Source: Streptomyces collinus Tu 365
GTDB lineage: Bacteria; Actinomycetota; Actinomycetes; Streptomycetales; Streptomycetaceae
DNA: 64,000 bases
Direction: 5' to 3'
NCBI RefSeq assembly: GCF_000444875.1
Contig: NC_021985.1
Location: 4,298,170-4,362,169, forward strand
Part shown: piece by piece, positions 55,385 through 63,756 of the stretch
Numbering within the stretch: the first letter of the stretch is position 1
Layout of the letters: every line of letters starts with the position of its first letter
Notes under the pieces: generated by a model
Told to the model about the DNA's origin: nothing
The model's input: only the letters and a program-made list of their open reading frames with translations
The model's database searches: none
Program-made: the position numbers and the translations under genes

Positions 55385-57169
55385 TCACTCCGCCAGCGGC
55401 AGGTACACCCGATTGCCCGCGGCGGCGAACTCCTTCGACTTCTGCGCCATGCCCTCCTCGATCTCGGCCTGACTGCCCCCGTGTTCACGGCGGATGTCCT
55501 GCGAGATCTTCATGCTGCAGAACTTCGGCCCGCACATCGAGCAGAAGTGGGCCGTCTTGGCGGGCTCGGCCGGCAGTGTCTCGTCGTGGAACTCCCGCGC
55601 CGTGTCCGGGTCCAGCGCGAGATTGAACTGGTCCTCCCAGCGGAACTCGAAGCGGGCGTCGGAGAGCGCGTCGTCCCACTCCTGGGCGCCAGGGTGGCCC
55701 TTGGCCAGGTCGGCCGCGTGCGCGGCGATCTTGTAGGTGATCACGCCCGTCTTGACGTCGTCGCGGTTGGGCAGACCCAGGTGCTCCTTGGGCGTCACGT
55801 AGCAGAGCATCGCGGTGCCCCACCAGGCGATCATCGCGGCGCCGATGCCGGAGGTGATGTGGTCGTACGCCGGCGCGACGTCGGTGGTCAGCGGGCCGAG
55901 CGTATAGAACGGAGCTTCATCGCAGATCTCCTGCTGAAGGTCGATGTTCTCCTTGATCTTGTGCATCGGGACGTGGCCCGGGCCCTCGATCATCGTCTGT
56001 ACGTCAAAACGCCTGGCGATCCGGTTGAGTTCCCCGAGCGTGCGCAACTCCGCGAACTGCGCCTCGTCGTTGGCGTCGGCGATCGAGCCCGGCCGCAGGC
56101 CGTCGCCCAGCGAGTACGTGACGTCGTAGGCGGCGAGGATCTCGCAGAGCTCCTCGAAGTTCTCGTACAGGAACGATTCCTTGTGGTGCGCCAGGCACCA
56201 CGCGGCCATGATGGAGCCGCCGCGCGAGACGATGCCGGTCTTGCGGCGGGCGGTGAGCGGCACGTACGGCAGCCGGACGCCCGCGTGGACGGTCATGTAG
56301 TCCACGCCCTGCTCGGCCTGCTCGATGACGGTGTCCTTGTAGATCTCCCAGGTCAGTTCCTCGGCCCTGCCGTCGACCTTCTCCAGCGCCTGGTAGAGCG
56401 GCACCGTGCCGATGGGGACGGGGGAGTTGCGCAGCACCCACTCGCGGGTGGTGTGGATGTTGCGGCCGGTGGACAGGTCCATGACCGTGTCGGCGCCCCA
56501 GCGGGTCGCCCAGGTCATCTTCTCGACCTCCTCCTCGATGGAGGAGGTGACCGCCGAGTTGCCGATGTTGGCGTTGACCTTCACCAGGAACCGCTTGCCG
56601 ATGATCATCGGCTCGATCTCCGGGTGGTTGACGTTGGCCGGCAGCACCGCGCGTCCCGCAGCGATCTCCTCGCGGACCACGTCGGGATCGACGTTCTCCC
56701 GGAGCGCGACGAACTCCATCTCCGGCGTGATCTCACCCCGGCGCGCGTAGGCGAGCTGGGTGACCGCCTCACCCGCACGGCCCCGGCGGGGCTGGCGGGG
56801 GCGGCCGGGGAAGACCGCGTCGAGGTTGCGCAGTCCGCCGCGGGGCGCGGTGTGCTTGATGCCGTCGTCCTCGGGCCGGACGGGACGGCCCGCGTACTCC
56901 TCGGTGTCACCGCGAGCGATGATCCAGTTCTCCCGCAGGGGTGCCAGTCCCCGGCGGACATCGGTGTCGACGAGTGGATCGGTGTACGGGCCCGACGTGT
57001 CGTACAAGGTGACCGACTGCCCGTTGGTGAGGTGCACCTGACGGACCGGCACGCGCAGGTCGGAGCGGGTGCCCTCGACGTACGCCTTGTGCCAGCCGAT
57101 GGACTTCCCGGCCTCCTGGGACATGTCGTCCTGAACGGAGGCAGGCGTGCGTGCGTCCTTGTTGGTCAT
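55385..57169 (-). CDS. thiC: Phosphomethylpyrimidine synthase
   Basis: Protein of 594 residues, a radical SAM enzyme converting aminoimidazole ribotide to the HMP phosphate moiety of thiamine. The C-terminal cluster motif CSMCGPKFCSMKI (CxxCx4C) binds the 4Fe-4S cluster. Conserved segments include KVNANIGNSAVTSSIEEEVE, RGGSIMAAWCLAHHKESFLY and EGPGHVPMHKIKENI. The start ATG lies just after a TPP riboswitch, so it is controlled by thiamine pyrophosphate. It stands alone, as usual in Streptomyces. Confidence 0.97.
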   Translation of the reverse strand: MTNKDARTPASVQDDMSQEAGKSIGWHKAYVEGTRSDLRVPVRQVHLTNGQSVTLYDTSGPYTDPLVDTDVRRGLAPLRENWIIARGDTEEYAGRPVRPEDDGIKHTAPRGGLRNLDAVFPGRPRQPRRGRAGEAVTQLAYARRGEITPEMEFVALRENVDPDVVREEIAAGRAVLPANVNHPEIEPMIIGKRFLVKVNANIGNSAVTSSIEEEVEKMTWATRWGADTVMDLSTGRNIHTTREWVLRNSPVPIGTVPLYQALEKVDGRAEELTWEIYKDTVIEQAEQGVDYMTVHAGVRLPYVPLTARRKTGIVSRGGSIMAAWCLAHHKESFLYENFEELCEILAAYDVTYSLGDGLRPGSIADANDEAQFAELRTLGELNRIARRFDVQTMIEGPGHVPMHKIKENIDLQQEICDEAPFYTLGPLTTDVAPAYDHITSGIGAAMIAWWGTAMLCYVTPKEHLGLPNRDDVKTGVITYKIAAHAADLAKGHPGAQEWDDALSDARFEFRWEDQFNLALDPDTAREFHDETLPAEPAKTAHFCSMCGPKFCSMKISQDIRREHGGSQAEIEEGMAQKSKEFAAAGNRVYLPLAE

Positions 57170-57177
57170 GAGACCTA

Positions 57178-57328
57178 CTCCCTACGCCGGCATTACCCGG
57201 TAACAGGTTCGGCGGTCGACGCAGCGGCTTCCGTCCACCGATGCTTCCCGTGGAACACGTTCCACGTGAAACATCGCGTCTACGGAGGTCAGCGCCCTCT
57301 CAGCCCGGTGCTCCGAGCTCCCGCGTGT
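57178..57328 (-). promoter_or_regulatory. TPP riboswitch with an enlarged P3 arm
   Basis: Read leftward: CACGCGGGAGC (5' P1/P2), GGGCTGAGAGGGC with the CTGAGA motif (57303-57298), then after about 87 bases GAACCTG (57210-57204), GGGTAATGCCGGCGTAGGGA. These are the canonical thi-box elements. The insertion between them folds as a long near-perfect hairpin from CGATG to CATCG. The final GGGAGTAG overlaps the thiC ribosome site, suggesting translational control. Confidence 0.92.
57259..57272. other. parS-like site in the riboswitch P3 arm
   Basis: GTTCCACGTGAAAC, one mismatch from parS. It lies within one arm of the hairpin that extends P3. Confidence 0.55.
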
Positions 57329-57405
57329 GCAAAGGTGCCTCCACGCTAGCGTCAACTCGGGCGAGGTGAACAGAGGGCCTCTCTCGTTCTTGCGATGATC
57401 GGGCG

Positions 57406-59007
57406 GTGACCACCATGGACCAGTACCCCTATCCGCCGTCCGAGCCACCTCGCGAGGGTGGCTCCGGGCACGGCGACGGACACGGCCATGACGGCCATGT
57501 ACCGCAGGGTGGGCCGGCGCGGGCCCGTACCGACGACCGGGGCGCCGTCCACCACCAGAGACCCGCCCAGACCGCCCCAGGGCCTGTCCCGGCCCCCGGG
57601 CACGGCCCGGCGCACGGTCATGCCCCGGGCCCCGGTCACGGACATGCGCCCGAGGGCCACGGCCAGGGGCACAGTCAGGGCCACGGCCACGGCCACGGCC
57701 ACGGCCACAGTCACAGCCATGGGCCGGCCGCCCCGGTCTCGAAGCACCTGCGCAAGGTCATCGCGGCCGTCCTGATCCCGTTCACCGCGGCGGTCGTGGT
57801 CGGCCTGGTGGTGCTGTGGCCCGGGGGAGCCCCGTCGCACGAGCGCACCGGGGTCGGCTTCGACCGCCAGACGCAGCAGGCCACCGTCGCCCGGGTGGTG
57901 GAGGTCAGCTGCAGCGCGGTCAACGCCTCGGGCGGCGGCTCCGCGCCCGGCGGCACCTCCGGGGCCACGGGCGGCTCGGCCGCGCTGGGGGAAAAGGGCC
58001 CGAAGGGCCCCTGCAAGAAGGCCACGGTCCGGGTCGACACCGGCAAGGACAAGGGCCGCACGTTCACCGAGATCGTGCAGCCGGACCAGACACGGCAGTT
58101 GCACCAGGGCGAGAAGGTCGTGGTCGCCTACGAGCCCTCGGCCCCCAGGGAACTGCAGTACTCCGTCACCGACGTGAGCCGCAAGGTCCCGATGGCCCTG
58201 CTCGCGGGGATCTTCGCACTCGCCGTCGTGGTGGTGGGCCGCCTGCGGGGCGTCATGGCGCTGGTCGCGCTCGCCGTGAGCTTCCTGGTGCTCACCCTGT
58301 TCATCCTGCCGGCGATCCTCCAGGGATCGAACCCGCTGCTGGTGGCCGTGGTCGGGTCGAGTGCGATCATGCTCATCGCGCTCTACATGTGCCATGGACT
58401 GTCCGCCCGCACGTCGGTCGCGGTGCTCGGCACGCTCGTCTCCCTCCTGCTGATCGGCGTCCTCGGCTCGGAGTTCATCGACTGGGCCGCGCTCACCGGC
58501 AACACGGACGACAGCACCGGTCTGATCCACGGCCTGTACCCGTCGATCGACATGAGCGGTCTGCTGCTGGCAGGCGTCATCATCGGGTCACTGGGCGTCC
58601 TGGACGATGTGACGGTGACCCAGACCTCGGCGGTCTGGGAGCTGCACGAGGCCAACCCGGCCATGGGCTGGCGCGGGCTGTACCGGGCGGGCATCCGGAT
58701 CGGTCGCGACCACATCGCCTCGGTGGTCAACACCCTGGTCCTCGCCTACGCCGGTGCCGCGCTCCCGTTGCTGCTGCTGTTCTCGATCGCGCAGAGCAGC
58801 GTGGGCACGGTGGCCAACAGTGAACTGGTGGCCGAGGAGATCGTGCGCACGCTGGTGGGTTCGATCGGCCTGGTCGCGTCCGTCCCGCTCACCACCGTGC
58901 TGGCCGCCGTGGTGGTGTCGGCCGACCGGCCGGGGCCGGGGAAGACGGCCCCGGGCGCGGAGACCGCTCCCGCACGTGCGGGCCGGGGCCGTCGCCGGAA
59001 GCGGTGA
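57406..59007 (+). CDS. YibE/F-family membrane protein with His-rich N-terminus
   Basis: Protein of 533 residues. Residues 1-110 are cytoplasmic and extremely His/Gly-rich (GHGHGHGHGHSHSHG), suggesting binding of Zn, Ni or Cu. One membrane helix (about 120-140) leads to an extracytoplasmic beta domain with Cys residues, followed by seven or eight TM helices (VPMALLAGIFALAVVVVGRL onward), which contain DDVTVTQTSAVWEL, a YibE/F signature. The family's function is unknown; metal or peptide transport has been suggested. Start GTG 57406 is probably leaderless (GATGAT just upstream). Confidence 0.82.
   Translation: MTTMDQYPYPPSEPPREGGSGHGDGHGHDGHVPQGGPARARTDDRGAVHHQRPAQTAPGPVPAPGHGPAHGHAPGPGHGHAPEGHGQGHSQGHGHGHGHGHSHSHGPAAPVSKHLRKVIAAVLIPFTAAVVVGLVVLWPGGAPSHERTGVGFDRQTQQATVARVVEVSCSAVNASGGGSAPGGTSGATGGSAALGEKGPKGPCKKATVRVDTGKDKGRTFTEIVQPDQTRQLHQGEKVVVAYEPSAPRELQYSVTDVSRKVPMALLAGIFALAVVVVGRLRGVMALVALAVSFLVLTLFILPAILQGSNPLLVAVVGSSAIMLIALYMCHGLSARTSVAVLGTLVSLLLIGVLGSEFIDWAALTGNTDDSTGLIHGLYPSIDMSGLLLAGVIIGSLGVLDDVTVTQTSAVWELHEANPAMGWRGLYRAGIRIGRDHIASVVNTLVLAYAGAALPLLLLFSIAQSSVGTVANSELVAEEIVRTLVGSIGLVASVPLTTVLAAVVVSADRPGPGKTAPGAETAPARAGRGRRRKR
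57679..57708. repeat. (GGCCAC)5 hexanucleotide microsatellite
   Basis: Five perfect in-frame GGCCAC units encoding Gly-His pairs, continuing as degenerate copies on both sides. The length of the His tract could change by slippage without loss of frame. Confidence 0.9.
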
Positions 59008-59116
59008 GCCCGGGGGGCACGCCCCTGAAGAAGCGTTCCTGCATAGCGTCACGTGCTCCCGCACAGGCCGGGACCGCGGCTCGGCGGACACCGCCGGGCC
59101 CGCTCCGGCAGGTGCC

Positions 59117-59554
59117 TCAGCCCGCGCTCTGCTCCTCGGCCAGGATGCGGTCCAGCGCCTCGTCGAGGTGGGCGTCGAAGTCCGCCAGCGCGCCCTCCTG
59201 GCCGAGCGGGACCAGCTTGTCCGTACGGTCGAGGAAGGCCACCAGCGGAGGCGTCGAGGAGCGGAACAGGGCATGGTCGCAGCCGACCTGAAGCCGGATC
59301 AGCACCTCGCCCAGCACCTCGGCATCGGCGGGAGCGATGTGCACGTCGCCCTCCCCGCACGGCCGCCCTACCCCGTCGATCAGCAGCTCGCGGCCGAAGG
59401 CCCAGGTCACCGGGGCATCACCGGGAAGGTGGAAGGTGAGCCGCACGGCATAGGGATCACAGGTCTCGTAGCGCAACTCCACCGGAATGCGGAAGGAGAG
59501 CTCCTCGGACACGAGAAAGCTCATCATGACTTCTGCCTGTACGGATTCGCGCAT
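59117..59554 (-). CDS. ssgA: Sporulation and cell-division regulator SsgA
   Basis: Protein of 145 residues, one SsgA/B domain: MSFLVSEELSFRIPVELRYE, RLTFHLPGDAPVTWAFGREL, LVAFLDRTDKLVPLGQE and the terminal AEEQSAG identify SsgA rather than a generic SALP. It stimulates septation and locates SsgB to future sporulation sites. An internal ATG at MMSFL is also possible. Directly downstream of ssgR, whose product activates it in S. coelicolor. Confidence 0.93.
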   Translation of the reverse strand: MRESVQAEVMMSFLVSEELSFRIPVELRYETCDPYAVRLTFHLPGDAPVTWAFGRELLIDGVGRPCGEGDVHIAPADAEVLGEVLIRLQVGCDHALFRSSTPPLVAFLDRTDKLVPLGQEGALADFDAHLDEALDRILAEEQSAG

Positions 59555-59652
59555 CGCCTACCCCGTCATATGACATCGACTGGCCGGGATTCGTCCCTCG
59601 ACCGTGGTCAAATCTTGCTGAAAGTACACGAGAGATCACAAGGAGTGAGTTT

Positions 59653-60567
59653 TCAGATACTGATAGAGAGGGTAAGGGCCCCGAGATGGCGCCCGATCTC
59701 GCCCTGCAGCCGACGGGCGGCGGGCAGCAGCCGCTCCGCCTGACGGGCGGGGAGGGAGAGGGCCATCGTGGCCGCCGTGGTGCCGACCGTGATCGGGATC
59801 GCCGCGCAGACCGTCCCGAGCGCGTACTCCTGGCGCTCCACCACCGGGCCCATCCGCGGTGTCCTGGCCAGACGGCGCATCAGGGCATGGTTGTCACGCA
59901 CCGTGTAAGGCGTCAGCGACCGCACCGGATAGCGGGCGAGGTGGTCCCGGCGGGCGTCCTCGTCGAGCTGGGAGAGCAGGCACTGGCCGATCGCGTGGGC
60001 GTGCCCGGTCTCGCGGAAGTCGGCCCACTCCTCGACCGCCGGCGTCTCGCGTGAGCCGGAGACGCACATGACCTCGATCTCGCCGTCCCGGTACATCGCG
60101 AAGTACATCGGGACACCGATCGAATCACGCCAGTGCGCGAGGGTGTCGGCCACCGTGCTGCGACGTTTCTCCTTCGCTCCGCTGCTGCCGAGCCGTTCGG
60201 CCGCGTCACCGAGAAAGAACAGCCCCTTCTCCCGGCGCAGATAGCCCTCGTGCACGAGGGTGCGCAGCAGGTGGTAGGCCGTGGGCAGGGCGAGGCCGGT
60301 CTCGCGGGCGAGTTGTTTGGCGGGGGCGCCGTACTCGTGGACCGCGACGGTCTCCAGCAGGCGCATCGCGCGCTGGACGGATCCGATGAGGGTCGCGGCG
60401 GGCGAGTGCCCGGGGCCGTCGGCGGGGTGCGCGGACGCAGTGACGGTCGCGGCGCCGGGTTGTCCCGGGACGGCCGCGCCGGGGGGCCGCTGCACCGGGG
60501 GAGCACAGGAGCGGGGCGGGGCGGGGCGTGCGTGTGGTTCTGCCGGTGCGGTGTCAACCGTGGCCAA
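59653..60567 (-). CDS. ssgR: IclR-family activator of ssgA (SsgR)
   Basis: Protein of 304 residues. Winged-helix HTH near 60-125 (APAKQLARETGLALPTAYHL) and the IclR effector domain after. It begins with a Pro/Ala-rich extension of about 55 residues; the TTG start at 60567 follows GGAG by six bases, but a later start is possible. In S. coelicolor SsgR is needed for ssgA transcription, and the gene pair is conserved. The 98-base gap before ssgA should hold its promoter. Confidence 0.9.
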   Translation of the reverse strand: MATVDTAPAEPHARPAPPRSCAPPVQRPPGAAVPGQPGAATVTASAHPADGPGHSPAATLIGSVQRAMRLLETVAVHEYGAPAKQLARETGLALPTAYHLLRTLVHEGYLRREKGLFFLGDAAERLGSSGAKEKRRSTVADTLAHWRDSIGVPMYFAMYRDGEIEVMCVSGSRETPAVEEWADFRETGHAHAIGQCLLSQLDEDARRDHLARYPVRSLTPYTVRDNHALMRRLARTPRMGPVVERQEYALGTVCAAIPITVGTTAATMALSLPARQAERLLPAARRLQGEIGRHLGALTLSISI

Positions 60568-60768
60568 GGGTCACTCCGGAAGCGCGAGGTGGGGGCAGCC
60601 CGTGCGCGTGGGACACGGGTGGGGGTGTGTGCCTCCCGCGGGGCCCGGCCCCGCGTAGGGTTCCGGACTCTAACCGCCCGCCACCGCATGCGGACGGCTC
60701 GCCGGGGAAACTTCCCTCCCCCGAGGGAACCGGTGGATCCCGTTACCGGTCACCGGCTCCCGCGAGCC

Positions 60769-60981
60769 TCACCAGTCGCTGCGCGACGAGGAGTTCGACA
60801 TGAACTTGCGCACGACGTAGATCAGTCCGCCGACCAGGGCGACGAAGACCAGCGCCTTGAAGAGCAGTCCGATCACGAAGCCCACGACGGTCGCTATCAG
60901 GCCACCGAACACGACCAGGGCGATGACCGGCACCGCGACCCACTTCACCCACCACGGCAGCCCAGCGAAGATCTCTCGCAT
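60769..60981 (-). CDS. DUF5326 small membrane protein
   Basis: Protein of 70 residues with two membrane helices (WVKWVAVPVIALVVFGGLIA; VIGLLFKALVFVALVGGLIY) and a short charged tail ending SSSRSDW. It matches the streptomycete DUF5326 family, of unknown function. AAAGGACGAGGG precedes the ATG. It lies between ssgR and the cupin gene on the same strand. Confidence 0.85.
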   Translation of the reverse strand: MREIFAGLPWWVKWVAVPVIALVVFGGLIATVVGFVIGLLFKALVFVALVGGLIYVVRKFMSNSSSRSDW

Positions 60982-61146
60982 TGCCCTCGTCCTTTGCGTT
61001 CCGGAGCGTCCGCGGCGCGGTGTGCGCTGCCGCCGGACGCGGTTCTCGATGTCTGCCTCGATGCTAGGGCGCCGGAGGGGCCCGCGGGCGCCCCGCGCCC
61101 CTTGTCCTCCCCTGACCCGCCCCCTAGGGAACCCCGAGGGCCGGGC

Positions 61147-61464
61147 TCACGCCTCAGGCGGAGAGAAGACGACCAGGACCCGCAGGTCCTCGCTGATGTG
61201 GTGGAACTTGTGGGCGACGCCGGCCGGCACGTACACCACGCTGCCGCGCGCCACCTGCGTGGTCTCCAGACCCACGGTGATCGAGGCGCGGCCGCTGACC
61301 ACGACGTAGACCTCGTCCTGCTGGTGCGGCTTCTGCGGGTCGTGCTCGCCCGCGTCGAGCGCGTACAGGCCGACCGACATGTTCCGTTCCCGCAGGAACT
61401 GCAGGTAGGCCCCGTCGTTGGCGGCGCGCTCCGCCTCCAGTTCGTCCAGCCGGAATGCCTTCAT
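61147..61464 (-). CDS. Cupin-domain protein
   Basis: Protein of 105 residues with a single small beta barrel: HDPQKPHQQDEVYVVVSGRA and AHKFHHISEDLRVLVVFSPP carry the cupin metal motifs (H-x5-H-x4-E, H at the second). Could be a sugar isomerase-like or sensor protein; no function can be fixed. Its start is 59 bases from the divergent holin-like gene, and the two probably share a control region. Confidence 0.8.
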   Translation of the reverse strand: MKAFRLDELEAERAANDGAYLQFLRERNMSVGLYALDAGEHDPQKPHQQDEVYVVVSGRASITVGLETTQVARGSVVYVPAGVAHKFHHISEDLRVLVVFSPPEA

Positions 61465-61522
61465 CGCGTTGCCGCCCTCGCCCCACTGCTCGCCGTCGAT
61501 CCCGTCTGCCACGATCAGACAC

Positions 61523-61900
61523 ATGAAGAATTTCGTAGTCAAGACGATCGCCAACGCGGGCGCCCTGGCGGTCGCCGTGTGGCTGCTCGACAAGATCACC
61601 CTCACCGGTGACAGCACCGGGAAGAAGATCGGCACGCTGATCGTGGTAGCGCTGATCTTCGGCCTGGTCAACTTCCTGGTCAAGCCGGTCGTGAAGGTGC
61701 TGACCTTCCCCCTGTTCATCCTGACCCTGGGGCTGATCACCCTGGTCGTCAACGCGCTGATGCTGCTGCTGACGTCGTGGGTGTGCGGCAAGCTCGATCT
61801 GAGCTTCCACGTGGACGGCTTCTGGACGGCCGTACTCGGTGGCCTGATCATCTCCGTCGTCTCCTGGGCGCTGAACCTCGTGCTGCCCGACGAGGACTGA
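61523..61900 (+). CDS. Phage-holin-family (DUF360-type) four-TM membrane protein
   Basis: Protein of 125 residues, four helices: GALAVAVWLLDKITLTGDST, GTLIVVALIFGLVNFLVKPV, FPLFILTLGLITLVVNALML and AVLGGLIISVVSWALNLVLP. It matches the PF04020 mycobacterial/streptomycete small membrane protein family often labelled phage holin. No lysis gene is near. ATG 61523 has no ribosome site and may be leaderless. It precedes ptpA by seven bases, so they are likely cotranscribed. Confidence 0.82.
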   Translation: MKNFVVKTIANAGALAVAVWLLDKITLTGDSTGKKIGTLIVVALIFGLVNFLVKPVVKVLTFPLFILTLGLITLVVNALMLLLTSWVCGKLDLSFHVDGFWTAVLGGLIISVVSWALNLVLPDED

Positions 61901-61907
61901 GTACGCC

Positions 61908-62399
61908 ATGACCTACCGCGTCTGTTTCGTGTGCACCGGCAACATCTGCCGCTCCCCCATGGCCGAGTCCGTCTTCCGCGCGCGTGTGGAGGAGGCCGGT
62001 CTCGCGCAGGTGGTGGAGATCGACAGCGCCGGGACCGGCGGCTGGCACGAGGGGGAGGGCGCCGACCCGCGCACCGTCGCGGTCCTCGGCGAGCACGGCT
62101 ACGGCACCGCGCACACCGCGCGCCGCTTCCAGCCGTCCTGGTTCGCCGACCGCGATCTGGTGGTCGCTCTGGACACCGGACATCTGAAGGCCCTGCGACG
62201 GCTCGCGGCCGGCGAGGAGGACACCCGCAAGGTGCGTCTGCTGCGCTCGTACGATCCCGCGGCCGGTGACGACCTCGACGTGCCGGACCCGTACTACGGG
62301 GGCCTCGACGGCTTCGAGGAGTGTCTTGCGATGGTGGAGGAGGCGAGCACCGGCCTGCTCGCCGCTGTACGGGAACGACTGGAGGGACGGGCCGCATGA
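61908..62399 (+). CDS. ptpA: Low-molecular-weight protein tyrosine phosphatase
   Basis: Protein of 163 residues. The P-loop CTGNICRSPMAES (nucleophile Cys9-12 region near the N-terminus) and the general acid loop DVPDPYYGG identify an LMW-PTP. It corresponds to PtpA of S. coelicolor, which dephosphorylates phosphotyrosine and affects antibiotic production. The stop overlaps the next gene by ATGA. Confidence 0.93.
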   Translation: MTYRVCFVCTGNICRSPMAESVFRARVEEAGLAQVVEIDSAGTGGWHEGEGADPRTVAVLGEHGYGTAHTARRFQPSWFADRDLVVALDTGHLKALRRLAAGEEDTRKVRLLRSYDPAAGDDLDVPDPYYGGLDGFEECLAMVEEASTGLLAAVRERLEGRAA

Positions 62400-63544
62400 G
62401 CGACGCCACCAAGGACGCGGGCCACATCGGCGACGGCACGCGCGCGGTACGGGCCGGGCTGCCCGAGCCGGTCAAGCACGAGCCGACCCTGCCGGGGCCG
62501 GTCTTCGCCGCCCACTTCCACCTGCCCGGCGACGTGACGGGACCGTACTCCTACGGCCGGGACGACAACCCCACCTGGACGCTGCTGGAGCGTGCCATCG
62601 GTGAGCTGGAGGCGCCCGGACGGGACGACGTCGAGACGCTGGTGTTCGCCTCCGGCATGGCGGCGATCTCCTCGGTGCTGTTCTCGCAGCTGCGCGCCGG
62701 CGACGCCGTCGTGCTGCCCTCCGACGGCTACCAGGTGCTGCCACTGGTCCGCGCCCAGCTGGAGGCGTACGGCATCGAGGTGCGCACCGCTCCCACCGGC
62801 GGCGACGCCCAGCTGGAGGTCCTCGACGGCGCGCGCCTGCTGTGGATCGAGTCGCCGTCCAACCCGGGGCTCGACGTGTGCGACATCCGGCGGCTGGCGG
62901 AGGCGGCGCACGCGCGCGGTGTCCTGGTGGCGGTGGACAACACGCTCGCCACCCCGCTCGGGCAGCGCCCGCTGGAGCTGGGCGCCGACTTCTCGGTGGC
63001 CAGCGGTACCAAGCAGCTGACCGGGCACGGTGACGTGCTGCTGGGCTACGTGGCCGGGCGCGACGCGGAGGCGATGGCCGCCGTACGCCGCTGGCGCAAG
63101 ATCGTCGGTGCGATCGCCGGACCCATGGAGGCCTGGCTCGCGCATCGCTCCATCGCCACCCTCACGCTGCGGGTCGATCGGCAGAACGCGACGGCCCTCG
63201 TCCTCGCCGAGGCGCTGCGCCAGCGGCCCGAGGTGTCCGGGCTGCGCCACCCGGGACTGCCCGGCGACCCCTCGCACAAGGTCGCCTCGCAGCAGATGCG
63301 CCGCTATGGCTGCGTGGTCTCCTTCACGCTTCCCACGCGTGCGCGTGCCGAGCGTTTCCTTGAGGCACTGCGCCTGGTGGAGGACGCGACGAGCTTCGGC
63401 GGCGTGCGGTCCACGGCCGAGCGCCGCGCCCGCTGGGGCGGGGACCCCGTCCCGGAGGGCTTCATCCGCCTGTCCGTCGGCGCCGAGGACCCCGAGGACC
63501 TGGTGGCGGACGTGCTGCGGGCACTGGACGAGTCGGCACAGTGA
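62396..63544 (+). CDS. Cystathionine gamma-lyase-type PLP enzyme
   Basis: Protein of 382 residues of the Cys/Met metabolism family. The PLP lysine is in SVASGTKQLTGHGDVLLGYV. YSYGRDDNPTWTLLERAIGE, ETLVFASGMAAISSVLFSQL, WIESPSNPGLDVCDI and GPMEAWLAHRSIATL are family segments. It would cleave cystathionine or another thioether amino acid. ATG overlaps the ptpA stop. A hairpin follows the stop by 11 bases. Methionine gamma-lyase or O-acetylhomoserine sulfhydrylase are alternatives. Confidence 0.88.
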   Translation: MSDATKDAGHIGDGTRAVRAGLPEPVKHEPTLPGPVFAAHFHLPGDVTGPYSYGRDDNPTWTLLERAIGELEAPGRDDVETLVFASGMAAISSVLFSQLRAGDAVVLPSDGYQVLPLVRAQLEAYGIEVRTAPTGGDAQLEVLDGARLLWIESPSNPGLDVCDIRRLAEAAHARGVLVAVDNTLATPLGQRPLELGADFSVASGTKQLTGHGDVLLGYVAGRDAEAMAAVRRWRKIVGAIAGPMEAWLAHRSIATLTLRVDRQNATALVLAEALRQRPEVSGLRHPGLPGDPSHKVASQQMRRYGCVVSFTLPTRARAERFLEALRLVEDATSFGGVRSTAERRARWGGDPVPEGFIRLSVGAEDPEDLVADVLRALDESAQ

Positions 63545-63554
63545 CCGCCCCGGG

Positions 63555-63577
63555 CCGCCCGCCGGTGCTGCGGGCGG
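63555..63577 (+). terminator. Terminator after the cystathionine lyase gene
   Basis: CCGCCCGC, loop CGGTGCT, GCGGGCGG. Confidence 0.75.
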
Positions 63578-63648
63578 TCCGAACCTCCCCCCTCGTGGCT
63601 CGGACCGCCCCGGTTCCGCGCGCGAAGAACCGCGCGAACAAGGCTAGT

Positions 63649-63661
63649 TGACTGTCTGTCA
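63649..63661. promoter_or_regulatory. Inverted repeat sharing a core with the site at 6871
   Basis: TGACTGTCTGTCA has symmetric TGAC/GTCA arms, 96 bases before the LysR start. GCTAG/CTAGC lies symmetrically around it. TetR-type regulation is inferred. Confidence 0.45.
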
Positions 63662-63756
63662 GTGTCCAATCACGCTAGCGACAGAGACCTATCGACTTAT
63701 TTATAGTTGGGGGCCTGCCCGGGGCCTGAGGAGGCAGGGAAAGGGGAGGGCGTGCC

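Noticed and set aside
61523..61900. A prophage remnant suggested by the holin-family label
   Set aside because: The family is a chromosomal small membrane protein; no phage or lysis genes lie nearby.
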